Both the position numbers and the translations under genes were made by a program. From assembly GCF_027579695.1 (NCBI RefSeq), contig NC_083574.1, positions 47,082,059 to 47,146,058 of the forward strand: a stretch of 64,000 nt of DNA, read 5' to 3'. The notes under the pieces were generated by a model. That model had not been told where the DNA came from and ran no database searches. It saw nothing but the letters and a program-made list of their open reading frames with translations. The stretch is from Neoarius graeffei (Eukaryota > Chordata > Actinopteri > Siluriformes > Ariidae). The first letter of the stretch is position 1; every line of letters begins with the position of its first letter. Shown piece after piece: positions 46,941-60,090 of the stretch.

Positions 46941-49927
46941 TCAGAGGAATGACAGGACAGATTTATCCAATATATTCTTTGAATGTCTTGCAATTGTCTT
47001 GTTGGGATTTTTACAAGAGAACTTAGCCAAGTCCTGTAATCTAAAGCCGAGATGTGACTCAAGGTGACAGATGTACGTTGAACGCGTTTGGATTTGTGTG
47101 GCACATTCATTACAGAAGAAGACAGGGTGACCAGAGTCAACATTTTTCAGAAATTTGGTCCTGCCTGTGCGCCTCAGCTGATATTTCACGTTGGCCAGCC
47201 AGTGGCTGATAGTTGTCATGGAAAGACCTGTAACATGTGAGATGACCATCCTTTCTTGAGAACTCAAGTCTGATATGACGTACTTCCCATCAGCCGTCTT
47301 CCTGAGGCAGGATGTGAACTGGGCTTGCAGAATTAACAAGTGCTGAGGATTCCAGTGTGACTGCCTACCTTTGCGTTTATGCATCATAGATGCATCATCT
47401 CCTGAGTTTGGCATGTGAGACTCTTCAATACCTGATCTCTCGGCTTTACTGGAAGTCGTCTGCGACTTTAAGACATGAGTGTCTGACAAATTGCGTAACA
47501 TGTCTGATATGTCTGAGAGCGCACCCTCATGCACTGGGCTGACTGGAGTGCACTTTATTGTATCAGTTAAATCTGTCTTGGTCATAGCAGGAAGAGAGTT
47601 TAACACTTTCCCTGGGAGAGAAGCAGAAACTAAACACTGGTGCCTTTTGCCTTTGGATAAATCTATTGGTTGGTCTTTGTCAATCTGATAGACATCTGGA
47701 TGTAATGGCTCAGGTTTTGAGGTTGATTTCGGAGCTGAAGCCACCGCAGCTCTCTCTGCCATGCTGTTGCTCATCTTCAGAAGCATACTCATAGGATCCT
47801 CAACTAGCTTCACAGGATTGGCCGCTTTACCTAAATGAAGATTCATGACTGACTGAAGGGCATTTAAAGGACTAACAAATGGTTGTTTTGGCTCTGGATG
47901 AACAGTTATTACTGCGCTGTCGTCACAGAAAGCTAAAGAGGTTGTGAAGCCTTCGTTACATTTTTTTGAATCCCTCTCACTTGCATTATTCTCAGAGTCA
48001 GTAATCTTGTTACCTTTGTTCTTTAGTGTTTCATGTCCCTCTACTGTGGGAGAATTGGATGCTGATTTCCTGTCTGCACTTGTAGTGGAGGAGGTTATAA
48101 AGTGCCTTGCTAAGGAAACCTGTTCATCTTTGTCCTTACTTGTTTCCTCAGCAATGTTCTGTGTTACTTTCCTCACCAATTCCTCCATCGCATGCAGGTT
48201 TACTTTGGGTGAAGGAGCTCTGTGTTGAGGGCTGGAAGAGATTTCACTTTCGTCGGAGCATGGAACTTCCACACCATGCACCAGTTGCTGTATGGAGGAG
48301 TTGTAGAGAGAAGGTTTCATGTTATTCTGCAACTGATAAGCGGCATGAATGCTCTGATATCCTCCCCAGCTAGGGGTGCCCTTCTGTGCTTTATTAATAG
48401 CAGAAGTAACAGTGTTCTCCAGGGACTTGAGGATATCCAGGTTCATTTTTGGACTCTCTTGCAGGTCCTCCTCAGTCAGATAATCAAATTTTGAAGACAT
48501 ACTATCTCTCTCCTCTGCATTGGTGTCATTAGCTGGTTCCTCACAACGCACTTCTTTTGGGATCTTTCTTTCCATTTGTGACTTTTTTAGAGGAGTGGTG
48601 GTAGGTGGTGATTCACTGGTTCCATTTGGTGAAGATGTAGAGGAACCTTGTTTCTCTTTTGGGGTCTTCTCATTTGTCACCTTAATTTTCCCAGGCAAGG
48701 ATATTTGCTCATAAACGCATTTGTCTGTTTTTTGGAGAGACTGATTGGCTTTAACAAAGTGACCTGTCAGCATAATGTGGGCACTTAACTGCTGCGAAGA
48801 CTCAAATGATTGTCCACACTCCATACACCTCAAAATCTGTGACTTGTTCTGTGCTGTGTTGCTTGCACCCTTACGGTCTGTAAGACTCTCCTTCTTGTTA
48901 ACATCAGAAACCTTGGGAAGACTAACATTTACTGGACTTGCATTAGAAGATGCTTTCTGATCTGTGGCATTCAGTTTGGTTATATCTAATTCCACCGGTA
49001 CTCTCTTTCTGAAAGGTGAGATAACTTTAGCAGCAGCAACCGATGTTCCAGGTTCCTTCAGAGGCACTTTTTGGTAGTGTTTGGTCTTGATCATGTGTAC
49101 ACTGAGGTCTTGTAAGGATTCAAAAGAGTGACCACAATACATACAGCGTAGTACCTTCTGGGCATCCTCCTTACCCTCCAGTTCCATTAATGAGCGTTTA
49201 CGTGGCTTGGACCAGCTCTTGGCACCTTTGTCAGCCTTCTCATGGTTGTCATCTCGGTAGTGGCCTGTATCATTCATGTGAACTGTAAGATCAACCAGCG
49301 TGTCATAAGACGCACTACAGCTTTTGCAATGAAACTTGCTCGCACCACTAAAGATGGACCCATACACCCTAGCACTTTGGCGGTAGAGCTGAACAGTGCT
49401 GAAAAGGTTAGTTTCCCTTTGTGGGTGAAGCTGTTTTTCAGAAACCTGCTGCAAGGTCTTTGCAATTGCAGACTGGTGCCAGTCATAGCAATTACCCCCA
49501 GGGCTGCTGCTACTGCTAGTATCAGATCTTTTCTCTGTACATGACTGAGAAGGATTAAGTCTCTGTGAAGACCAAAAGGAATTAGAGAGAAAACCATTAT
49601 AAATGGCTTTTATCTGTTCCAGACTATCTGAACCACACACTGATTTCTCAGCTCCCTCATTAAGACAGTCTTTCATTGGTTTGTCTTTGTTATTAATTGA
49701 GCTGCTTTCAACATCTGACATAGGTTCATTTGACCCATTAATGTGTAATTCACTGTCAGTCTCAGAAACCTCAGCAGCAGTGGAGCAGTGTTCATCCTCT
49801 GATTTTTGGAAGACATAGTCTTTCTTGAAGTCGCTGTTGCCCAGTGGTTTCCCTGTGGTTTTTGAGTCTTCCTTTTCAAAGTCCTCATTATGCCTGGTAG
49901 GTTCTTCAACATCCTCTGAATCATAAG
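46941..49927 (-). CDS. tshz3: TSHZ3 exon 2, teashirt-family zinc-finger homeobox protein (bulk of coding sequence)
   Basis: The open frame begins at the acceptor ccttttag (49928 side). Exon 1 supplies the G of the first Ala codon, giving APAYDSEDVEE as in TSHZ proteins; the upstream ATG at 49950-49952 is intronic. The joined protein is about 1008 residues. Three atypical fingers lie near 214-236, 275-297 and 381-403 (FHCKSC..., LRCMYC..., LRCMEC...). DILKSLENTVTSAINKAQ and PSWGGYQSIHAAYQL are family signatures. PIDLS near 767 is a CtBP-type motif. A homeodomain at about 864-936 (GRQSHWNPQHLLILQAQF, SHWLANVKYQLRRTG) is followed by a C2H2 finger at 952-972. SLEQIKAIYNGFLSNSFW and the URI1 linkage favour TSHZ3 over TSHZ1/2. 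Known role: nuclear transcriptional regulator, often a repressor, in neural, muscle and ureter development. The protein ends about 45 residues earlier after the fourth finger than human TSHZ3, with a decayed fifth finger. A fish paralogue (3a or 3b) cannot be assigned. Confidence 0.95.
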
Positions 49928-50434
49928 CTAAAAGGGGGAAAACATCAGACATGTCAACATAAGCAAACTTTTTCTTTATAAATTACACAGTCTTTCTGTA
50001 AGAAACTACTGTATGTGGCCCAAAGTCATCTTTTATGCAAAATATTTTCATTATCTGACATGCATATACACTGTATATGACATATAGAATAAAGAAGTCA
50101 TTTGAAATGTCACAACGTGTCTGACAAGCTTATGAGTTTATGAGCTTGCTGTTGGCCTGAAGCAGCACATCACCACTTGCACCTACTTATACAACTACTA
50201 GAACTTTAATATTTTATCATCATTGGCATTAGCATGGTTCGTCAAACTGCAAAGCCCTCAAGAAACTCACACGGGTGCAAAATATCTAAGCAGTAATCTG
50301 TTTAACACCGGGTATCTGCACCGACAGTGTGTCGGGGTTTTTTTCTTTTTTTTGTGTGTGTGAGATCTATCTGTACCAATAAAAAGGAGGAGAATTATTT
50401 CAAACTACAACCAGTTTTATAAGCTCACCTCATA

Positions 50435-50487
<53 letters not shown>

Positions 50488-53270
50488 ATACTACACACTT
50501 GTAAGTATTGAAAAAAAAAAAATTCAACCAGTCTAAAAAAGCTTTCTTGGCCATTTCATTTCACATCTATCAACTACTTAGCCAAATGTAAAAGCTGCCA
50601 GGATATAAAGTTTCGTTTCTTTCTTTTTTTTTTTGCTTGATAGAAGCCAAATGATTTTTCCAGTCATTTGTTAGCTGAACTATTTAGTGACTTCTGATGA
50701 GTTATTGGGTGTTTTTAGAAGACTGTCCACCAGTCTGAGAGGAAGGTAAGCTCTGTTGTGATAAGTATATCTTGGGAGTATATAAGAGTATATTTTGGGA
50801 GTCTACAATCCTTGAGTTTTCTCGAATAAAACGTTACTTTTCTACATCTCATACTCATGTGTCACCAGAAGAGATTACAAAAGAGGCTCGTTCTTTTTCT
50901 ACAAACTGTACCAAAAAGTGCAAGCCTAAACAAAAGGTCTGCTTAGACATACACAAAAATGTTTTATTTGTCACAGTGCATTCCTGTAAGCTATATGTTT
51001 TGAGGGAGTTACAATGAGTGGTGATGTACATGATATATATTTTGTGAAAAGTAGGCAGCTGCTGCCATTTATTCTGCATCTCCCCATGTTCATGCTGTCA
51101 CGCACCTGTGCATGGGTGAAGAAATGAGAAGGGAAAAGGTGGACAGATGTATTGAGAGGTTACAAGGAAAGACAAAAGAATGCAATGCATAAGCCACCTG
51201 TCACTTTAAATCCTTAGACAGGTGATATGTGGGGAGAAAGGTGTCTGGCTGACCACCTTCATATGACAGATTCGATGGGACATGGTCGCCCCTCTTGCTG
51301 CCAGCTGCACCCATCCACCAACCCTAGGAGTGACTATTTTCTTTCATAACAGCCTGTCTTCTGCTAGTTTGACATTGTCTTTCAGATGCTGCAAGCGGAA
51401 CAATCATTCCTATGAAAGCCACACCAAATTTTTCCTTCTCTTTCCCCATTATTCATTCGTATTGTGGTGAAGTTGTTCAAGTCAAATTGTTTATAATGGA
51501 AGGTGTTAGATCTGTCTCATATTTCATTCCTAATTCAAACCCAATTCTGATGCACCACAGCGCGCGCACATTCTCCCTCAACTACTTTTTGTTTTGTTTT
51601 GATTGTACACACAAGATTTAACAGGACAGCCAGTGCAAAAGCACAAATAGCTCTCATTTCAACTGATAATACACAATCTTTGGAGACTGTGCTTCTCTCA
51701 TTTAGCCTCTCACTAGTTGTCAGCCAGGATGCTTGTAGGATTGGAGCTTTAAAGGATAATTGGCAGGTGCAGGCCAGTCTTATTCCCCTTTAGATTTGGA
51801 TTGTCACAAGGTATCCATTACCTGCCAATCTCCTCTGATCATTCCTGGCATCCTTGATCAAAAGATGTCATTTGAACTGCCTGGTTTGGCATGAATTCTG
51901 AAACAGCTCGTAAAGAGAATGAACCAGGTGTAAATACAATGACATGATCATTTTCCTGCCCACTCATATCACAGAGACAATTATGTTGACACACAGTGGG
52001 CTCAAAAAAAGCAAAATTACTCTTTTTTTTTTTTTTTTAGGTAAATGCCACTGTTTTTGAACCTCTTTCTATAAAAGCTCTGCTAAAACACAAAATAAAA
52101 ACCCAAAAGAATGAGTCTCATTTTCTATGCATGAGTAAAGACAAATGAAATTCTGTTGATAAAACTTCATAACTGCTAAACCATACAAAGGCCTTTCTAC
52201 AGTCCAAAAAATATCGAAGAATGATTGAATTGTAATCCATCTCGAGACGCAACTATCATAATCGATTATTCCCTCAGACTTGATTGACAACCATGGTAAT
52301 TTATTTAGTTAATAAAATGTGATGTGTGTACCAACCTCTGGAAAAAAAAAAGCAAAAGAAAAAAGCAGAGGGAGGCTTTTTCAGGCATTGTACTTCTTTT
52401 GATTTATGAATCTATTAGGTCTAGCTCTATCTGCTTGGCTTTGGGTCACCGTTAGTGAAAGCATCAAAACCAAACATAAAAATCCAAATTTAAGCCTAAT
52501 CAATGTTACTGATATTCTAAAAATGAAACACAAATAAGAATTATTATGATAAAGAAGCATGGAGAGCACTAATCTGCCTTAAATGTTACTGACAGCATTG
52601 CATATTTCTGCTTCAGAGTCAGTGCTACGATACAGGAGACAATGTGAATGATTTCAGAGTAGTGAAAAGATCTGGCTCATCTTTAGAAAAAAGTTCAAAC
52701 AAAGAGACACAACTGTCCAGTAGGACAGTTGATTTATTTTAGTGATAGCCAAAACACAAATGCAGATTTATTTGTTAAAGACACCACAATATTTTGATCT
52801 AAAGCTCGTGTGACAAGCTCAACGGCTCAGTATGTGATATAGATAGGGAATGATAAATTGTTTGTCCCTCAGGCAATGCTAATAGAGGCATTTATCCAAG
52901 CAAAACATCACACCAGTAAACACACCCTTTTGTGTTATCGCTTGAGTGTTGAGTGAATGTCAGGCAATAAAGACTTGCCATTGGTATACCTTATGTCTCT
53001 TTCTCACGTGTGAAAGATGGCAAAACTATGCACGCACTATTACTATGCATCCTGGTGCTGTGTATTTGAACCAAAGTGGGCTACTACTCTCTGAAAAGGC
53101 CTTGATCTGAAATAAAATGTGTCAACAAATGCATTGAGACATTTTCACCTATTAAGTAAACATAAAAACATTTACTTTTTCCAGCACAAAATTAAATGTT
53201 ATAGAAAAGTTTGTATTTCAGTAAAGAAAACAAAACCTTTATTATTTAATGTAAAAATATTTAATTTCAT
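49928..53270. other. tshz3: TSHZ3 intron 1, proximal part, no gene
   Basis: Mostly unique DNA with a (CA)n run at about 50441-50485. Stretches at 51640-51900 and 52040-52290 are unique and might be enhancers; not verified. Confidence 0.4.
50441..50485. repeat. (CA)n microsatellite
   Basis: About 45 bp of uninterrupted CA. Confidence 0.9.
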
Positions 53271-53284
53271 TATTAGCCACTTTA

Positions 53285-53657
53285 GGGAGGCACGGTGGTG
53301 TAGTGGTTAGCGCTGTCGCCTCACAGCAAGAAGGTCCAGGTTCGAGCCCCGTGGCCGGCGAGGGCCTTTCTGTGCGGAGTTTGCGTGTTCTCCCCGTGTC
53401 CGCGTGGGTTTCCTCCAGGTGCTCCGGTTTCCCCCACAGTCCAAAGACATGCAGGTTAGGTTAACTGGTGACTCTAAATTGACCGTAGGTGTGAATGTGA
53501 GTGTGAATGGTTGTCTGTGTCTATGTGTCGGCCCTGTGATGACCTGGCGACTTGTCCAGGGTGTACCCCGCCTTTCGCCCGTAGTCAGCTGGGATAGGCT
53601 CCAGCTTGCCTGCGACCCTGTAGGACAGGATAAAGCAGCTAGAGACAATGAGATGCG
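53285..53657 (+). mobile_element. tRNA-derived SINE (copy 15), TSHZ3 intron 1
   Basis: Duplication attagccacttta at 53272-53284 and 53658-53670. Confidence 0.94.
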
Positions 53658-54071
53658 ATTAGCCACTTTATGATAAATACCTGTATATTTATGCGATTAT
53701 CTAATCAGCCAATTTTGGTCCAGTTTTGGTAAGCCTGTGCCCATTGTAGCCTCAGATTCCTGTTCTTGGTTGATAGATGTGGAACATGATGCAGTCTTCA
53801 GCTACTGCAACCCATCTGACCGAAGTGTTGTGTTCTGAGATGATTTTGTGCTCACCGTAGTTGTAAAGAGTGCTATTTGAGTTACCATAGCCTTCCTGTC
53901 AGCTCAGAACAATCTGGCCATTGTCCTCTGATCTCACTCATCAACACGGTGTTTCCACCCACAGAACTACCGGTGACTGGATTTGTTTGTTTTTGCACTA
54001 TTCTGTGTAAACTCTATGGATTGTGCATGAAAACCCCAGGAGATTAGCAGTTTCTCAAACACAGTGTCATA

Positions 54072-55819
54072 CACAGTAAATTTGCCAGTGTAAAATATGC
54101 AGTGTCAAAGTATTTTAATTCTTTCAGAGTTCTTCCAACAATGGACAGAGTAAAACTGAACAAGATAACTTCCAGTGTTGGTGAAAATAATTGGAGTTAA
54201 CAGAGGTTTTACACTGTCAGTGTCACATGTTTAGTGTTAAAGTAAATTGACTCTCTCAGACTTAATTCTACACCGATTAGAGCACAATACCTTCCAGTGT
54301 AAAAAAACATTACTCTGAAAAGCCCCGCCCACCAACTTGCCAGGTCAAACTGACGTCGTCGACTTTGGCATCGCCATCTTCCTCGCATCGAAAGATTGTG
54401 GTAAGTTTTTCCAAATAAAACTATTAGTTGTTTTTTCATTCAAGCAGAATCTGTGTGTAAGAATAAAGGTACGTCGTCATTTACCATACCGGTCAATGTT
54501 GGGCATGTGTCTTCAAATACTGAATTTCAAATGGCTAACGTGATATCGGGTCGGCGGCTAGCTTAAATGTACCAGCCACATGGAGATAATTAAGGCTGAC
54601 CACGCAACGCCAAACTGAACAAAAACGACACGAGGTAACGTTAATGTCAGCGAGGACGGGCTGTTGTGTTGTGTGTCATGCTTGTACATTTATTCCAGTA
54701 AAATAGCCAACACTGCACGTGCCGGGAGTCGGCTAAAGTAGCTAACATTAGTGACTTGGTGTCTGTGATGGCTAACACGGCAATGCTGCGGGGAGATAAA
54801 CGTGCACGCTGGCATGAAGATTTTAGTCGAACGTGGCCTTGAATGAATCAGTTTCCGGTGTCAGTCGGTGCTCCAGATGTGTTTACATGCCGCGCACCAT
54901 GGCTGCTAAAACATGGTCGCTGCCACTAAAATTTCATACGACGAACAATATAAATGATTTTTGTTATGTTTTACTAGCGCAGTGTGAGCACATCAGCACA
55001 GGATGTCGTGTCGTCAGCTGTGGGGGCTGGGGAGGTGGTGGTGCGTGCAGAACGGCTTTAATTGTAAATTGTGAATCACAATAAATTGGACAGAAATACT
55101 GCGTGTGCGCGCATGCACACACGTGTGTTGGACTTTGAAATATTTCCATACCCACATTTGAGATGGCTGTGTTTTCCTGTTTTTTTTCATAATATGCATA
55201 TTTTCTTTTCTTTTTTCTTTCAGATTGTTCTGTAATGTACTGTGGTGCTCTGGTGGTAAGTAATAAGTTGATGTAGATTGGAGCTTTTACATGTTATTTT
55301 ATGTTTACTTTTAATGCCAATATTTCATGTTTTCTTTGAATAAATTGGTATCAAGTTATGGATATAATTGTGTTTGTGGTTTATTTCCCCCCTGCAAACA
55401 TATTAAGTTTTGTGTCATACAGGTAGCTCTCCATGGTGAGCCATAACACTGGGACTACACAAGTAGATCATGTGTAACGCTGGTAGGAGTCAGTTAAAAA
55501 TCAACACTCTTTAGAGTAATTTCTTAATCAACATGTAGTGTTAAGTAGGTTTAACACTGGAAAAGTTATTTCTTAACACTTAACTCTTCAGTGTTGAATG
55601 TGAATAACACCATGGGTGTTACTTCTCACAGTGTAAAACTTGATTGACACTTCTTAGTGTAGTGTAAAATATTAACTCTTACCAGAGTAAAATTGACTCT
55701 GGAAATTTAACTCTATGTTCAGTGTACTTTTTACACTCTGTAGATAGGAACCATATGTTCCCTGAGGTAGTGTTGAAATGAACTCCAAGTGTTCTATTAA
55801 CACTGGCGATTTTACTGTG
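54072..55819 (+). mobile_element. MITE with CACAGTAAA ends containing a promoter/exon-like segment
   Basis: Ends cacagtaaatttgccagtgt and aacactggcgattttactgtg are inverted. The interior at 54310-54470 is CpG-rich with cgccatcttcc (YY1/ETS-like) and a donor ttgtg/gtaagt. Further exon-like pieces lie at 55224-55255 (tttcag ... ggtg/gtaagt) and 55423. No long open frame. TE ends plus cargo are visible; the function of the cargo is inference. Confidence 0.65.
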
Positions 55820-55821
55820 GG

Positions 55822-56199
55822 GGCGGCACGGTGGTGTAGTGGTTAGCGCTGTCGCCTCACAGCAAGAAGGTCCTGGGTTCGAGCCCCGGGGCCGGCGAGG
55901 GCCTTTCTGTGTGGAGTTTGCATGTTCTCCCCGTGTCCGCGTGGGTTTCTTCCGGGTGCTCCGGTTTCCCCCACAGTCCAAAGACATGCAGGTTAGGTTA
56001 ACTGGTGACTCTAAATTGAGCGTAGGTGTGAATGTGAGTGTGAATGGTTGTCTGTGTCTATGTGTCAGCCCTGTGATGACCTGGCGACTTGTCCAGGGTG
56101 TACCCCGCCTTTCGCCCGTAGTCATCTGGGATAGGCTCCAGCTTGCCTGCGACCCTGTAGAACAGGATAAAGCGGCTAGAGATAATGAGATGAGATGAG
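55822..56199 (+). mobile_element. tRNA-derived SINE (copy 16), TSHZ3 intron 1
   Basis: Full length. It abuts the right end of the CACAGTAAA element and no clear target duplication is seen. Confidence 0.9.
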
Positions 56200-56289
56200 T
56201 TTGTGTATTACACTGCTGCCACATGATTGGCTGACTGCATAATGAGCAGGCGTAGAGGTGTTCCTAATAAAGTAGACAAAGAGTATGCA

Positions 56290-59200
56290 TTAATGTGGGC
56301 AGACAATCTTTTTAACATCTGTACAGCTGAGTAGAGGACACTTTAACGTGAACATCAGTAGTCCATACAAGATTTAAAAAATAATAATAATAAAACTGAA
56401 AATTCTATCTGAACAAAAATGCACTTTCAGGGGACATATCTCTCTCTCTAAATATCACTCTACATGATTCTCTGTTCCCCTTGACAGTGGTGTGTCTGAT
56501 GTGCCTCAGCTGCCAAGAGTGACTGGCAGCGATTCTGTATGAGTCAAAGCCAGCAGCTGCTAGATGATGGTGTAGCAACAAAGGCTTCTACCAGATGGAT
56601 TGCAATCATTATTCCTCTCTAGAAGGAAAAAGGTGAGATGTACAGAGTAGAAATATTACCATTAAACAGAACAGCCTCTTTCGCTTTGTCTTAAATGAAG
56701 CACTGGCCCCAAATAACACTCTCTGATGAGCTCAGAGCAAGTTTAAATAAAATACCATCGGAGAGTTTACTGTTATACACACGGCTCCTGCAATGACAGA
56801 CCACTGCACAATTGGGGTCTAGTAACAAACAGATAAAAAGCACCACCATTCATCATAGAGCACACATCTAAGGCTGTCTCTGTCTCTTGAACTCTCAGGT
56901 TACAGGCTTACATGGCCCATCTAAATAATATTCACCGTGATGAATGACCCTGCAAGCTTCCTACCTCTCATTAATCTCTTTCCTTAGAGAAGCATCCATC
57001 ACTGAGCTGTGGGAGAGCATGTAGAGTTCATACTGAGGCCAGCCAAGCTTGAGTGATGCATGTCACTCTGAGCTAAGGCTGGAATGTGCAGGCACAAACA
57101 AATGCTTATTGCAGCATGTATTCACCTTCACACAAACACTCAAGACAAAAAAAAAAAAAAATGCACACACACTACACACTTTAATAAAGTAAAATTAATC
57201 ATGTTTCGTAGCCTAGGCTTAAAAACTCATCTGAACAACTGGAGTGTATGAATGAGTGTGCATTACCTTAAATTTAGAACACACTTGCTCTCTAATTCTT
57301 TCAACATGTAATACATCTCTATCTACAATTAATCAGGATCACTCTTCCTTCAGTAGGCCTCCCGAGTCTCTCAGCAGCCTGACTATCTCATTTTTCAGAA
57401 CTGCTCTAGCTTTCCTTAACTCTCAACTCTCGCCCTAGACTCTACTTGGCACCATTTCATATCCTGTTTAACAACCTCCATGGCACCCACTCCCTTTCTC
57501 TTTGTCTTTATTCCAAAATGTCTTCTTGTGTCCCATCGGCACAGTACTTTTCTTACTATCCACCTTGTGTCTTTGGAAAGTGAGAGTGATAGATGACGAG
57601 TGACAGTAGTGTGTCAAAAATAAAGAGTGGTGGCATGATGAACAACTCTGTTGAGAGGGTAATTGATGGTTTGGCATGGTGCTGATCTTCTCCACCAGGG
57701 TTTGGGTTTCTGGACCCCTAAGGGATACGTTGAGTCACTTTCCTAAAATGGAGCCTGCATAAAAAAAGCACCTCCCTGGAAAAAGGAGGCGCATTCCTCT
57801 TCTCCAAAAAGAAGACTGATGTCTCCATTGTTGTCCCAGGGAGGAGACGTCAATCTCGCAGTACTGCCACAGAGATGAAATGCACATGTTCAGACAATAA
57901 CAAGTGTGTAGTTTTGCTGCAGATTTGATTTCAAACTTAGATGTGGGAATTCTCTACTAGATTTCCATACTAGGAAATCAAAGGGAATGGACGTCTTAAA
58001 TAATCACAGCGTAATATATATATATTGAAGCTGGGAATATATTGGAAATTTCAAAAGCAAGACAAGGTGGAGAACTCTCCTGTTCTTTCCAATAGCTCAT
58101 GGCCTTCCTGGCAGGCCTCAACCCCCCCCCGTGTCATGAAGCTCAAAAGGCTTGTGTCAATCATTATGGTAAGCCACACCATTATGGAGCTTCATTACGA
58201 ATGCAGCATGAAGAACAGATGTAGTATATCACTCAACACCATGGGACTGCAATTGTGGAAAATGTATGTTATGTTTAAGAGCGCCTTCATCTCCACTTTT
58301 CTTCAAAGACAACTGCACACAAAAAGTAAGTATATATAGAGATAAAACTATCAAGAAAAATGGTAATAAACTGGACCTTTCCTTGTTACTGGTGTAACAA
58401 GGATCTTTTACTTGGAAAGGTCCATGTACCTTTAAAGTATTACTCTACAAGCTAATTCAAGGGCACAAGAGCAGTCGTTAAGGTTCTATTATGCGTCTCA
58501 AGTGATTTTTAAGGTAATTATACACTAAAGGTCCAAAAGATGTAGCCTTGAACGTACCACTCCAATGACAAGGAAAGGTAGTTGTAGATCTACACACTCA
58601 TACTCCTAGCTTTTAAATCTTGCCTTGGATACATTAGCTGTGCTGTGGTATAAATTAACCTGACTCCAGCAGCATGATGGCCGATGGCCAAAATAGTTGA
58701 AACTTTTTTTTGTACTACAAAATTGTGGGCCTTTATAGCATCCCTCCCTTTCATCATTTCCATCATCACAAGCAGGCTCACTCATCAGCCTGAATAATCT
58801 CCTCCACATTTCTCAGGCACTGGTCTTCCTCCCCACAGAGACAGTGAGCAAGGCCTCAAATCCAGCCCGAAGCTCTGGGAATTGAATTACAATTTTTAAG
58901 ACATGTTTTGGTGGAACTGCTCTGTAGCATATCAGAACTTGTCACAAACAAATTCATCAACCTTTAATCAACTCTCAAAAAGTCTCAGTCTAAAACAGCA
59001 CCAAGTCTGGAGCAAATATTTCATAATGGGTATGGTGAACAAAATATGAAAGAAAATTTTGCATAAAAATGATTTCAGGTATTAATTTCATCACAATATT
59101 TTGGGGCAACTGCATTCAAGGCATGTAACAAAGCTCATTTTTCACCTGAAATTTCAAATTAGGTTAAAGCAATAGTTAAGGCCAGCAGTAGCAGCTAATA

Positions 59201-60085
59201 TCTACTTGATTACATCAAAGCACCAGAAACCTAATTTGACTTGGTGACAGGGCACACAGCTCGTCATCTCCGATCATTACAGCTGTCACCAATCCATCAA
59301 GTTTACAGCTAATTGGGTATGCACTAATGAAGCTGGCAAAATGACTTTTTGTAAGAAAGAGAAAGAAAGAGAGCACGAGAGAGAAATATGATAGGGGAGT
59401 GGGAGAGAAAAGTAAAAAGGTAAGAGAAGAAGAGCAAGTATCAAGCTACTAAACAACACATTCACGTGAAATGTTTTGAAATGCAACTCCGCCTTTTGGA
59501 AATCTTTTTACGCTAGCCCTTCAAAACTAATATTGAATGGAAAATCAGAAACAGGTTTCGAAAGATAAGATAATAACCTAAAACAAAACTTGCAAAACTA
59601 TTTCCACTGCTAGTTTAATACCTTGAAATTGTGCAGATCCCAATGAAACAGTGTGATGAAATAAAAGGCCAGACAAGTGTATGGGAAAAGAATGAGTGCA
59701 CTCACATGGCCTCGCTCTGATTGACCATTAAAGCCTTTGATGGATGAGGCTGTCACGGGGATAACAATTAAATCCAACATGAGACAAAGCTGTTCTGACA
59801 GGCCAGAGTAACAGAGCAAGGCGTAGCCCTCCATTAAGCACCCAATCCTCCCATCCCCTCCACCCCATTGCATACTTACACACACACACACACACACACA
59901 CACAATTGTCTTACGATGCATGCTGGTGAGGACCTTCCATTGATAATTAATGCCAACTAAATTTAACCCAAACGTTAACCTCACTCATCAAAAGGCAACC
60001 TTTTGACTATTTTTTAAAAATAATAGTGTTTATGGAAACTAAACAGCCAATTTTCCCCACAAGATCAAAACTGTCAAATATTCCT
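56290..60085. other. tshz3: TSHZ3 intron 1, long unique stretch
   Basis: 3.8 kb almost free of transposons, which is exceptional in this window. Segments 56450-57070, 59160-59330 and 59690-59870 carry TAAT- and TTGACC-like words in balanced sequence and are candidate enhancers. (CA)n at about 59877-59903. No coding signature. Confidence 0.4.
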
Positions 60086-60090
60086 ATTCT

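Larger units (their letters stand above)
53695..56285 (+). repeat. Interspersed repeat R (copy 3), split by a MITE and a SINE
   Basis: Left part 53695-54068 (cagttttggtaagcctgtgc to agattagcagtttct). Right part 56200-56285 (actgctgccacatgattggc to gttcctaataaagtagac). Confidence 0.6.

Noticed and set aside
49928..49952. ATG start reading MSDVFPLL for the 1003-codon frame on the minus strand
   Set aside because: These bases are the pyrimidine tract and acceptor of exon 2 (ccttttag). Joining to the exon at 62667-62706 gives the expected teashirt N-terminus with correct phase.
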